64,000 nt of DNA, from positions 24,904,468-24,968,467 of the forward strand of contig CM072511.1 of assembly GCA_036898135.1 (NCBI GenBank). Reading direction: 5' to 3'. Made by a program: the position numbers and the translations under genes. Positions within the stretch are counted from its first letter, which is position 1. The number at the start of each line of letters is the position of its first letter. Shown here piece after piece: positions 43,777 through 54,317 of the stretch. The notes under the pieces are model-generated. The model made no database searches. It saw nothing but the letters and a program-made list of their open reading frames with translations, and was not told the origin of the DNA. Source of the DNA: Oncomelania hupensis (Eukaryota > Mollusca > Gastropoda > Littorinimorpha > Pomatiopsidae).

Positions 43777-46140
43777 GTTTTTTCCTTCACTTTCTGTTAT
43801 CATTCATCCCTGTGTTGTCAGTGGGTTCATAAGCATAAGTGTGGCAGTGATATTTTTCTCACGTAAAATTCGCTTTGTGTTTTGCTTTGTTCGATTGTAG
43901 CAAGGGAGATTACTCGTCCGTTTTGTGCGTTCGCCCGATGGTGCTGTGTGTGAGTTGGTGGTCAGGCGAGTTTATAAGGCTTGACACCAAGAATATTTTT
44001 TTGTCAGTCTTTGGGTATTCGTTCTCTTGTTCACTTTATGTGGTGCTTAAATGTAGCAAAAGATTTTTTTTAAAGGCCTTGGTAGCCTACTCTGAAATAG
44101 TCAGGAAGGTTTGTTGTAGACGTTCACTGCCTGTCGTCGATTCACTACCGTTTCCTGGTGTCTTGGATGTGTTTTTGTCGATCCAGTCCTTTAACCAGTC
44201 TGCGTGGTTTTTTGATCGTCTTTTGGGATTGAGCCAGAGGATTAGTAAAATAGCGCCTTTTTTATGTGTTGTGCCCAACACTTTATTTTTGTGTCATTTT
44301 TTTTTTAAAATTCCGTTTTAGGATTTTCAGAAAGATTTTGTCTTTTGTCAAGCTTCTTTGAATATTGTTCTGATAAGTTATTCTGTTTTTATTCTTGATT
44401 GTGTCTCAAAATGTAGTGGAAAGCTAAGTTACATTATAAATTGGTAGAGAGTGTTGTTTTACGAGTTTAGTTTTAGTGTGTTGTTTTCTATAATTGTCTA
44501 CCCTTGGAGTTTATTAATTTGAAGATAAGGAGAAAGTTGGTAAGTGAATTCAAAGCATCACACTTATTGATTTCTGGTGCTAGGACTCTATCTGGCAACA
44601 AGCTAGTATTTTTTGTCGGTAATTTTAATTGAAATGTGGTGTTTGTTTTCTGAAACAAGTTTGCTCTGTGTTTTTCAATAGTCCTTTTTTGAAGCTGCAA
44701 AGCATATTGAACTACTGATCATAGTGTGTGCAAATGAGAATAACGCGCACTATCTAGAGTTCTTCTTTTTGAGGAATTGGATTCTAGAAATTAGTTCGGT
44801 AGGTTTGTGAGCTTAATCTGTTTGAGAGTGACATGATTGTAAATTTGCTTTTGTTGTTCCTTGTGTGTGTTTACAGTTTCATCGCTTTCGCTTACGCGAC
44901 TTCATACACCTTCGTCGATTCTTCATCTTTAGTTGTTGTCTCCCACTGTTAGTTGTTAGGTTCAAATTAGAAATGGTTCAAATCGGTATTTCCAATGCAG
45001 TTTAATTTGTATTTCAACTCTGTTCAAACTTGAGTTCATGCTCTAGTACGGGAAGAAATCCTATTTAACTTTCGGGCTGCGTGTGTCGTCGTCCATTATT
45101 TGAGCGCATGTGAAGTCATGGCCTTCCCCCCTTGACTCGCCATTTCCCCACTTCTATCAGACGGAGGCAGGAACAGCCATTTTCGGGACTTGGGTAAACA
45201 AATATCGGGTCACATACATTTTGAAAGGTCAGGATTCTGATACACTATATAGAATCCGTCAGTAAAATATCACTTAAAGGCCCTTTTAATAATAATTTTA
45301 AAACAAAATAGATAAAGGTACAACGAGCTCAAATGTGTTCTGGTTTTCGTTAATCACACCATGATTGGTACTTGCGAGAGAAAAAAGAAGAATTCTCTTA
45401 TACATTTCTTCATTTAAACACACGTACACGCACGCACGCGCGCGCACACACACATACACATTCTAAAACATACTATGATACTGTCAGAACAATCTATGCA
45501 AATAAACTGTACAACAATAGCGAAAAATAGCGTTTAGCGAAATGGCCAATGTGTTCCACAAAATCCATCGTAGTGAACTGTTGCTATATGTCGACACTAC
45601 GGGACTGTTGTTGTTGCATATGCCGATTCGTCCGAGAAAAGAACCCAAAACAACTCGCTCCTCTCTCAAAGAAAAAAGCAAACTGAGGTTCTAAGATCCC
45701 GAACAAAAGTCTCGATATGACTGTTTCCATATTCCACACCAAGATGCTAACAACGTGTATTATCAGACACCAGTTACTGTACTATCATAATCATATGTGA
45801 GAGCGGGGTGGGGAAGGGGAGAGGGGGTGATGGTGCGGACACATACCTGGGAGGATGTAGACCTGGGGGAACATAGTCCTTAGAGAAAGTAGACCTGTGG
45901 GCACAAGGACATGCTCTCCTCTACATGTAGAACCCACCCACCTTTTCTGCCCATATTCTCTCCTGAATTTTTTTGGAAGACATGATAATACCTTGTATGG
46001 TGTGACGACAGCGTAAACAAGCAGGCCTACAGTGGCGCTAGCTTTCGTAAAACCGACTCTGGCTTCCCAAAGCAGAAACACCCAAAGCGGAAACTGCTGT
46101 ACGAAAAGGTTCAAGAAACGAGCGAAACAAAGACTCAAGA
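43777..46140. other. Longest featureless stretch; no gene supported
   Basis: About 2.4 kb with no recognised repeat except an (AC/CG) tract at 45419-45463. The longest frame (43875-44321, 148 codons, ATG start) is Phe/Cys/Val-rich without a motif; T-rich composition can produce such frames, so I do not call it. If a host exon lies in this window, this is the least repeat-laden place to look. Confidence 0.45.
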
Positions 46141-46450
46141 TGCTTTACTTCTTCGGATGAGAGAATAAGCCGATGTCTAGTCTGTGCACGCACGCATTCC
46201 ATCACACGGACACTAAAGATCCTGACCCTCATGTCTCGGACGGGTGAATGCCGGCTACACAAATACATCCAGCAAGCAGGTCCCTTCTCTCCCATTCTTG
46301 GTCGCGCAGGATGGCGATCTGTCGTCTGGTTGTCAGACGATGCGCCCAAAGGCTGCAAGTGGGTACCTAGAGCGGCTGAGTTAGATCCTATATCGGCCAG
46401 CGCCTTGAGCAGCTCTTGACCTAGAAAAATGCTGTATAAGAACGATTAAA
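46141..46450 (+). mobile_element. SINE, 5'-truncated
   Basis: Lacks the tRNA head but matches the body of the SINE at 4459-4900: CTTCGGATGAGAGAATAAGC, AAAGATCCTGACCCTCATGT, CGATGCGCCCAAAGGCTGCA, GAGTTAGATCCTATATCGGC and CAGCGCCTTGAGCAGCTCTT. It ends ATGCTGTATAAGAACGATT. Confidence 0.87.
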
Positions 46451-46760
46451 AAAATTAATACAAAAATAACAGGCAGAAGAGTTATACAAGGGAGATAATC
46501 TTTAGAGCACCCTCTCTCTCTCAGAGGGGGGGGGGGGGGGGGGCAGGGGCAGTGTGAGGCCTGTCTTCCGTTCAGACGTGTATGTGCTCAGCTCCCGAAG
46601 TTTATCATCAAAATAACATTTATTTAACATTGTATGTTTTGAAAATTGGCAGAGTAGGAGTCAAAGACATCATGCCTGCAGAGACATTGTCATTTCGAGT
46701 GAAATGTGGTTGCTTTATTTTCATTTATTTTAGAAGAAGGTAATACTTCGAACGCTGACA

Positions 46761-48206
46761 TTGCGCAGTTTGTCAAGCGGTGTCACCGTAGGTTTGCTCC
46801 TGGCGCAGATATTTTTCTGCAACTTGATTCAGTTGTGTGGTGATGCAGAGTCGAACCCCGGCCCACCTAAGACTGACATGCTTCAAACTCGACTGACCAG
46901 CAAGAGTGGGGAGGGAGGTGGAGAGCGGCGGAACAGTGTGGGTGATGCTGGTGGTAGTGCTGAATCGACCCTGAGAGACGTGATGTGCAACCTGGCGTCC
47001 ATGGATACCAACATCGACAAGAAGCTGGATGGCCTGAGGGAAGAGGTGAATGCTACGTGTTCTGCTGTAAGGGCCGAGCTGCAAGAACTACGTGAAGAGG
47101 TGGCAGACCTGAGAAGCCGGAACGATAGCCTGAGGGAGGATAACCTGGACCTACGTTCGCGTCTGCCTTTCTTTGTTAAGTTACTTAATAAACTGTTTGA
47201 TAAGGGAATCTATCCAGACAGTTGGAATGAACCGATTATTTTGCCACTGTATAAAAAAGGAGATGTGAATGATCCGGGAAATTATAGAGGTATTAGCTTG
47301 TGTAATGTTAGTAGTAAGGTGTATGGGACTATTATAAACAAACGACTACAGGCATGGGTTGAAGAGAATAATATAACGGGGGGGGGGGGGGGGGGGTGTC
47401 AAGCGGGGTTTAAAAAAGGCTATTCTACCATTGACCACATCTTCACTCTTCTTGCTTGTGTACAGAAACAGTTTAATAAAAACACAAATCGCAAATTGTA
47501 TGTTGCTTTCATAGATTTTCAGAAATGTTTTGACACTATAAATAGAAATTTACTTTGGCCTGTGCTACTAAAGAACGGCATAAAGGGAAAGCTATTTCAC
47601 TGTGTAAAAAGCATGTATCTTAATGTTAAAGCTCGTGTCAGGTGTGGCGCATCACTTACTGATCCTATTGTTTGTTCTTTAGGAGTAAAACAGGGAGATA
47701 TATGCAGCCCGATTTTGTTCTGTTTGTTTATTAATGAATTAGCGCTTAATGTCATCCGCAGAGGAAGGCATGGGGTAACGTTTTTATTAGATGCCTTCGA
47801 GTTATTTCTGCTTCTGTTAGCTGATGATATTGTTTTAGTATCAGAGACTGTCATAGGTTTACAAACGAAGCTGAATAGTTTGCAAAGATCCGCAGCACAG
47901 TTATCCTTAACAGTTAATTTAGACAAGAGCAATATTGTAGTATTTAGAATGGGTGGGTACTTGGGAGCGAGAGAAAGATGGATGTTTGATGGAAATGTGA
48001 TGCCTGTTGTCAATGAGTATAAGTATTTAGGTATTTATTTCACAACTAGATTGAGTTTTGTAACAGCCTGTAGAGAATTGTCTAGCAAAGCAAAAAAGGC
48101 CCTATTGTGTATTATGCAAGGTCTGCGTGCTTTTAACAACAACTCTTTCGATGTTTTCTTAAAGTTATTTGATTCGGAAGTTCAGTCAATATTGCAGTAT
48201 GGTTAA
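46761..48206 (+). pseudogene. Fused LINE frame: 2A-like head, coiled coil, reverse transcriptase
   Basis: 481 codons from a TTG; the frame is open from 46734 but has no ATG before the 2A-like motif. Residues 11-25 are hydrophobic (signal-like), 26-35 read CGDAESNPGP (46836-46865), closely matching the 2A consensus D-x-E-x-N-P-G-P where ribosomes skip a peptide bond. Residues ~70-135 form a heptad-rich coiled coil (REEV, LREE, LRSRN). From ~136 comes RT: NEPIILPLYKKGDVNDPGNY, FIDFQKCFDTINRNLL (motif A), GVKQGDICSPILFCLF, LLADDIVLV (active site, 47817-47828) and VNEYKYLGIYFTTRL. A G19 run (47378-47396) replaces the residues before QAGFKKGYST yet keeps the frame. Confidence 0.88.
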
Positions 48207-49015
48207 GAGATATGGGGATTAGATCATGTTGCACAACATTGTGAGAAGGTGCATTTATATGCTCTTAAAAAGTTTTTGGGTGTGAGTCTGCGTACTCCAA
48301 ATGATTTTGTTTATAATGAATTAAGTCGATACCCTATTACTATAAACTTTGCTGTCCGTTGTATTCGTTATTGGCTTAAAATAAGTCATATGACTGATGA
48401 TAGACTGCCCAAAAAAGCTTATCTGATGCTGTATGACCTTGATGCTCGAGGAAAAACTACATGGGCTTCGAATGTAAAGCTGTGTTTATTTAGACATGGC
48501 TTTGGTTACGCGTGGGTGGAGCAAGGTGTGGGCAATGAGAATGAATTTTTGCGAATGTTTAAGCAAAGAATGATTGACTGTAGGTGGCAAAATTGGAGCG
48601 AGCGTGTGAATGGCAGTGAACGATTTGACATGTATAGAACGTTTTGTAATAAACTAAATTGTCTTCCTAAATATTTATATAATAATGTAGATAGGCACTT
48701 AAAATATGTATTAACTAAATTTCGTTTTGGTGTATCAGATTTAGCCACTCATCATTACAGATACAGATATCACGAAGATAACGATTTAATGTGCCGGTTA
48801 TGTAATTCTGCAGTTGAAAATGAAATACACGTTTTACTATGCTGTCCATTTTATGATAATTTAAGGAAGAAGTTCATTGCACAGAAATATTGTAAAATCC
48901 CAAATGCATTCACCTTCTCTTTGTTGATGTCATCCACGAATTCAGAAATTGTAAAAAACGTTTGCATTTTTCTCTACCAAGCATTTAAAGCTAGGGAGAT
49001 TGCTCTGTCTTGAGC
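48204..49015 (+). pseudogene. LINE ORF2 C-terminal half with CCHC knuckle
   Basis: Continues the upstream frame after one TAA at QYG/EIWGLDHV. It contains VSLRTPNDFVYNELSRYP, FAVRCIRYWLKIS, FRHGFGYAWVEQGVGNENEF, VLTKFRFGVSDLATHHYRYR and MCRLCNSAVENEIHVLLCC (C-x2-C-x8-H-x3-C, intact), ending FKAREIALS then TGA. A single base change would account for the stop. In this lineage the knuckle presumably binds template RNA or target DNA. Confidence 0.88.
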
Positions 49016-49219
49016 ACTAGTATATTGTTATTTTTGTATCACACATACACTATTGTATTTAATTTTGTTGGACCGAAAATTGTATTTTGTAATTAATTTT
49101 GATCTCTCCCCCTTCGTGAAGGGGCCATGGCGTTAACCGAATAAAACAATTTCAATTTCAATTTCAATTTCTCTCTCTCTCACCCAACGCCACTCAAATG
49201 AAAAGTTTAAAACGGGATA

Positions 49220-49224
<5 letters not shown>

Positions 49225-49299
<75 letters not shown>

Positions 49300-49350
49300 T
49301 TTATTTATAAAGCGCATTATCAAACAATAGTCTGCTCAAGGCGCATCAAA
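49225..49350 (-). mobile_element. (AAT)n tail plus SINE/LINE 3'-end remnant
   Basis: About 25 AAT units (49225-49300) adjoin TTTTATTTATAAAGCGCATT and CTGCTCAAGGCGC. Complemented this is GCGCCTTGAGCAG...AATGCGCTTTATAAATAAA, the same terminal module as in the L2-like LINE and SINEs. Confidence 0.7.
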
Positions 49351-49689
49351 CACAGTCACACGCACAATACAATTGTTAGAATACAATCAATAAATAAAAT
49401 TTAAAACAAAATCCATTAAAATTTAAAATAAGAAATTGGAAGTAAACCTCACTCACACAATAGTCACATTAAAACAATGTACTAATAGCTTAATATGACT
49501 GACAATATAATAAAAAGTCAAAAGTAAATAAAATAAAATTGATGGGAAATATAAAAACAAAAAAATGTTATTAGAAATGCAATCGCATCTTTTAAACTCT
49601 GGACAATAAATAAATAAATATCAAATTCCAAGTTAAAAAAGAGTAAGTCACATAAGATGTGAAGTATGATTATTAAAAAAATTATTACC
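49351..49689. other. A-rich spacer, no gene
   Basis: AT-rich sequence dominated by AAATAAAA words. No frame or repeat recognised. Confidence 0.5.
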
Positions 49690-49885
49690 ATAATGTCGTA
49701 GACATTATATAGCACCCATACACAAACACCTAGGAATTGTCAGAAACAGACGCAAGTACACACAGACACACGCAAGCTGTTGTGATGTTTTCATTCCTCA
49801 GCACCCACTCACTGACCATCTTACGTATGAAGCATCTCTCAAAGACTAAAATCAGTCATTCGACCAGTGACAGAATCACAGCGGA

Positions 49886-50545
49886 TCAAGCATGCAGATG
49901 CTTGCAGAACAGAAAAGTTTTAAGATTCTTTTTGAAAGCAGTGACAGACTGAGTGTGACGAAGTTCGGAGGGAAGAGAGTTCCACAGCGACGGAGCGAAC
50001 ACAGCAAAAGATCTTTTCCCGAAGGAGTTAAGAGAATATCTGGGGACGGTCAGTAAGGAGGCATCTTCAGAGCGAAGACAACGAGTAGGTTTGTAGAGGA
50101 GGATAAGATCAGCCAGATAAGAGGGAAAGGTATCAGTGTGAAGACATTGAAAACAGAGAGAAGCAATTTTGTATTCAATGCGAGCCTTTACAGGCAGCCA
50201 GTGCAGTGTTTGAAGTGCAGTGGTGGCACTAAAGCGCCACGGCTGCAGGAGGACAAGGCGAGCAGCGTTATTTTGAATACGTTGAAGTTTGGAGAGTTTT
50301 TCATCAGGAAGGCCAGCCAGAAGAGAATTACTGAAATCAAGTCGGGACAGAATAAAGGAGACAGCGAGTTTGTTGGCAGTGTCCACAGAAAGGTAGCGGC
50401 GTATTTTACTAATCCTACGGAGATGAAAGTTGAGGGATTTGCACAGACTGTTTATATGTGTCTCCATCGTGAGTGTCTGATCAAGGTGAACTCCAAGATT
50501 TCGGACCAACCTTGAAAATGGAATCTCCTGATCAGACACATTCAT
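49886..50545 (-). pseudogene. L2-like LINE ORF2 C-terminal region
   Basis: A 219-residue uninterrupted frame: IPFSRLVRNLGVHLDQTLTM, SLCKSLNFHLRRISKIRRYL, FILSRLDFSNSLLAGLPDEK, LQRIQNNAARLVLLQP, LHWLPVKARIEYKIASLCF and APSLWNSLPSELRHTQSVTA, ending at the natural stop. Both the thumb and the end that is missing from the LINE at 16135-19008 are present here. Confidence 0.9.
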
Positions 50546-50729
50546 GGACAGAATAGCAGACTGATGAAGTTTCGATCTTGTCCCGACCAGGATGAGCTCG
50601 GTCTAATCTTCGTTCATTTTCAGTTTGTTTGAGCCCATCCAGTCAGCGACAGAACGAATGCAATCAGAAATGTTTTGGGCAAGAGCTGGGATTTCAGAAG
50701 GAGGAGCAGAATTGTGCAGTTGATTATCA

Positions 50730-51065
50730 TCAGCAAAGAACTGGAATGAATGATTGAACACTGATTATTGAGCTGAGAGGTTGTGTGTACATAGTGAACA
50801 ACACAGGACCAAGAACAGAGCCCTGTGGAACTCCATACTTCAATAGTGAGGGAGTGGACTGCGAGTTGTTCACTATGACAGACTGTGTACGGTTAGAGAG
50901 GTATGAGCGGAACCATGCGTGAATCGCTCCAGCACAGCCAAAAGTCTCCTCCAGCCGGACGCAAAGGATGTCATGATCAATGGTGTCGAAGGCAGCGGAC
51001 AGGTCGAGCAACGACAAGATCGACACTCTGCCCTGATCCGCCGCCGTCAACAGGTCATTAACCAC
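50730..51065 (-). pseudogene. L2-like LINE RT core
   Basis: The frame has [40 protein letters not shown] (motif A), WFRSYLSNRTQSVIVNN and [20 protein letters not shown], then loses frame at IPVLC before the active-site YADD. Catalytically dead. Confidence 0.88.
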
Positions 51066-51292
51066 GCTTAGTAACGCAATCTCTGTACTGTGGCTTTTTT
51101 ATAGGCTGACTGGAACGGCTCGAGTAGGTTGTTTGACTCAAGGTGTGACATGAGCTGTTTAAGAACGATCCGTTCAAGAACTTTTGAAAGGAATTGTAAA
51201 TTTGAAACAGGACGATAGTTTGCTTTTTGAGTACGAGTGTCACAAACTATTTTGTCGTGAGTGAGACTTCCACTGTGAGCATGTCATCACAC

Positions 51293-51593
51293 AAAGCCAT
51301 TGGACAACATGATGACATGCTCATAGTGGTGAAGAAACGGAAACTCCGATGGTATGGCCACGTCACCAGAGCATCAGGCCTTGCAAAAACCATCCTTCAA
51401 GGCACGGTGCAAGGAGGCAGAAGAAGAAAGAGACAAGAAAAAAAGGTGTAAGGACAACATTCGAGAATGGACTGGTTTGACACTGAACGAAGCCATGAGG
51501 GTTCTGAGAACAGAGAAAGATTGAGTACGCTGGTTAAATGATCATCTGTGGTGCCCCAACGACCTTTGAGTTACGGGATAGGATAGGATAGGA
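51293..51593 (+). mobile_element. RTE-like LINE 3' end with (GGATA)n tail
   Basis: Encodes IGQHDDMLIVVKKRKLRWYG, HVTRASGLAKTILQGTVQGG and a damaged RRRGRPKKRWEDNIREWTG segment, then the 3' UTR TGGTGCCCCAACGACCTTTG and GGGATAGGATAGGATAGGA. 5'-truncated; the tail shows this is the true 3' end of the family. Confidence 0.9.
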
Positions 51594-51889
51594 GTGTTCC
51601 TCGGTTATTAGTCTGAAATAATGAACAAGTGAACTATAACAAGACCGGACATCTCACACGCACACGGTGTAAGAAGTGGAAAACAATTTTATTAAACAGA
51701 TTCGCAAGAAGTGCAAGACAATCATCAAATTGTTGATTCTTAAAAATGGCGCATATGAGACTAAGAGCAATTAAAACGACAAAAGAAGGCCACACTATCC
51801 ACACATTTCTGCTACCCTCCCACCTCCCTTCACCATCCCCCTCCCACACACATTTCTGTATTAATGGCAAATTTAGACAAAATATAGTC

Positions 51890-52352
51890 ATCAGAGAGCG
51901 GATTTTTAAACGGAAAGATCGCAAAATTCATCTAAAAATGTAAGAATGATATTTTAAAAAACGGTTCTTTTCGTCAAAAGTTTCCCTATTTTGTCTCCTA
52001 ACCCCAACCCTTACCCTAATCCGTTTACTTCAAATTTGTCTAGAAAGCAAGCAGCCCGTCCCCGATATAGAGCACTCTCATGTATTTTAAACAATCCCAG
52101 GCACTACAAGAGCACTTTCATGAACTAAAAAAGCGCTCCCGTGTACTAAGAAAAAAGTTGGACGCTGAAAAAATGTGGGGCGCTAGCTAAAAGCCCCATT
52201 TTGTGCATAAAAAGGTAAGTTAAGCACCCCCATAACTCCATAATACACGACCACACAAAACACACACACACGCACACACACACACCCACACACACGCACA
52301 CACACACACCTACACACCCACACACACCCACACACGCACACACACACACACA
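51890..52352. repeat. Dispersed repeat R2, copy 2, with (CA)n
   Basis: Counterpart of 5620-6027: CGCAAAATTCATCTAAAAAT, TCTCCTAACCCCAACCC, AGCACTCTCATGTATTTTAA, GGGGCGCTAGCTAAAAGCCC and TTGTGCATAAAAAGG, ending in a CA-rich array (52258-52352). The CA tract appears to be part of the element. Confidence 0.75.
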
Positions 52353-52460
52353 CAGCCAAGGTTACGCAGTATTATCAAGACTTTCCCGAAACGCCACCTA
52401 CATTGTGCTGACAATGGGTCATATTTCGTCCCCATTTTTAAGTACTTTGCAGTGTTCGAA

Positions 52461-52491
52461 CCCTAACCCTAACCCAGCCCTAACCCTAACG
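52461..52491. repeat. Telomere-like (CCCTAA)n motif
   Basis: AACCCTAACCCTAACCCAG followed by CCCTAACCCTAACGG: four full CCCTAA units with one interruption. Near R2-like text, so it may be part of that repeat rather than a former telomere. Confidence 0.6.
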
Positions 52492-53189
52492 GATCATTGT
52501 TCTGACGTCAAAACAAGTAGGCATGCCAATACAAATTATGTAGATGTTCACTGATTTGTCCAGATAATACTGTGTAAACAAGGACACACACACGCACACA
52601 CACACACACATACAAAATGTTGGTAAAATATTGACGCTCTGGCCGGAGTACCGAGAAAGCCTCACATAATTATTTTTAGTGCTTTTAAATAATTGTTGTT
52701 GTTGACTATGTTTATTTATTTTCCCATAGCAAATTATAAGTAGAGAGCAGAAATACACATGCGAAGAAGCAGGCTACAAATGGACCCATAACGGACAATC
52801 TTATACAAAAGACAAACAATGTACTGCCGTTCATGCCTTTGATCGCTAATGATGGTGCCAAGACAAATAATGTTTTCAGCCCTGATCACAGCTACAAAAC
52901 AATTTGTTCCTGTCATTCGCCCACTCATTCCGGTGTTGTATGAAAACAGGTGGGGGAAAAAAAGGGGGATACTGGATAATCGGTGATGCATGCTCAAAAG
53001 AAGCAACAACATTGGAAGCTCAAACGTACAGCCAAGGCCACCGTGTAAAATAACACCAGACTTGTTTATTTGGATCATTTATACTTGAAAAATAAACTCT
53101 CGAACTTTCTTTGTTCTTTAAATAATAATAATGATATTTATATAGCCGTTTTTTATTTGTAAAAAAATCGGTTCAAAGAGCAAAGCTTT
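52492..53189. other. No gene recognised
   Basis: Includes a (CA)n tract at about 52586-52611. A minus frame (52734-53078) has no recognisable motif. Confidence 0.5.
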
Positions 53190-53235
<46 letters not shown>

Positions 53236-53323
53236 TTTCTTCCTTCCTTTATTTCTTCCTTCCTTCCTTCCATTTCTTTCTTTCTTTCTTTTTTAATATC
53301 TTTCTTTCTTTAATTATTTCTTC

Positions 53324-53378
<55 letters not shown>

Positions 53379-53704
53379 TGTTTTAATTTCTTTCTTTCTT
53401 TCTTTCTTTCTTTCTCTCTTTTTTTCTTTCTTCCTTCCTTCCTCTGTCTTTGTTTCTATCTTCTTTCTTTCTTTCTCCCTTTCTTTCTTTTTTCTTTCTT
53501 TCTTCCATTCTTTCTTTCTTTATTTCTATCTTTCTTTCTTCCTTCATTCCTTCCTTTCTGTCTTTCTTTCTTTTTTTCTTCTTTTCTTTCTTTATTTCTC
53601 CCTCTCTTTCTTTTTTTCTTTCTTCCTTTCTTTCTTTCTTTCTTTCTTTCTTTTCTTCTTCTTTTCTTTTTTATTTCTTTCTCTCTTTCTTTCTTTCTTC
53701 CTTC

Positions 53705-53749
<45 letters not shown>

Positions 53750-54315
53750 TTTCTTTTTTCTTTCTTTCTTTCTGTCTTTCTTTCTGTCTTTCTTTCTGTC
53801 TTTCTTTCTTTTTTCTTCTTCTTCTTCTTCTTCTTCTTCTTCTTCTTCTTCTTCTTCTTCTTCTTCTTCTTCTTCTTCTTCTTCTTCTTCTTCTTCTTCT
53901 TCTTCTTCTTCTCCTTCTTTCTTTTTTCTTCTTCTTGTTGCTATTGTTCTTCCTCCTTCTTCTGCCTTGTGCCTTTTCGATTTGCCCATGTCGTCTTTCT
54001 TTCTTTCTTTCTGTCTTTCTTTCTTCTTCTTCTTCTTCTCTTCTTCTTCTTCTTCTTCTTCTTCTTCTTCTTCTTCTTCTTCTTCTTCTTCTTCTTCTTC
54101 TTCTTCTTCTTCTTCTTCTTCTTCTTCTTCTTCTCCTTCTTTCTTTTTTCTTCTTCTTGTTGCTATTGTTCTTCCTCCTTCTTCTGCCTTGTGCCTTTTC
54201 GATTTGCCCATGTCGTCGTCGTCGTCGTCGTCGTCGTCGTTGTTGTTGTTGTTGTTCTTCTTCTTCTTCTTCTTCTTTGCCTTGCGTCTTATTTTTTGCC
54301 CATGTTGTTGTTGTT
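53190..54315. repeat. Long pyrimidine tract (CTTT)n/(CTT)n with a ~222-bp duplicated block
   Basis: About 1.1 kb of almost pure pyrimidine on the plus strand. CTTT/CCTT units dominate to 53810, then (CTT)n. A non-repetitive word block (TTGTTGCTATTGTTCTTCC, CTTGTGCCTTTTCGATTTGC, CCATGTCGTC) occurs at about 53908-53997 and again at 54130-54220, showing a tandem duplication of array plus block. The second copy ends in (TCG)n, then (TTG)n, then (TTC)n. Poly-Phe and poly-Glu frames are artefacts. Confidence 0.95.
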
Positions 54316-54317
54316 AA

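Larger units (their letters stand above)
46761..49170 (+). mobile_element. LINE with 2A-like motif, coiled coil, RT and CCHC domain
   Basis: The best-preserved LINE here: an open frame 46761-48206, one TAA (48204-48206), then the same frame open to the natural stop at 49013-49015. A short 3' UTR contains AATAAAAC and ends in a (CAATTT)n tail near 49170. No endonuclease domain is present: the ORF1-like head joins directly to RT near 47166, so this copy is an internal-deletion or recombinant form. The 5' end lacks an ATG, so it is probably 5'-truncated. Confidence 0.9.
49690..51255 (-). mobile_element. L2-like LINE, antisense, 5'-truncated
   Basis: Minus-strand order: VLKQLMSHLE/YRPVSN-like fragments (51243-51066), RT motif A and [12 protein letters not shown] (51065-50730), a damaged stretch covering the YADD region, then the long C-terminal frame (50545-49886) ending WNSLPSELRHTQSVTAF. 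The 3' end reads GGTGCTATATAATGTCTACG at about 49690-49720. Same clade as the LINE at 16135-19008. Confidence 0.9.

Noticed and set aside
43875..44321. 148-codon ATG frame as a possible host gene
   Set aside because: No recognisable domain, T-rich composition, and no splice or promoter context that would support coding.
45791..46358. Minus-strand frames of 106-115 codons
   Set aside because: They run partly through a SINE (46141-46450) in antisense and have no recognisable domain.
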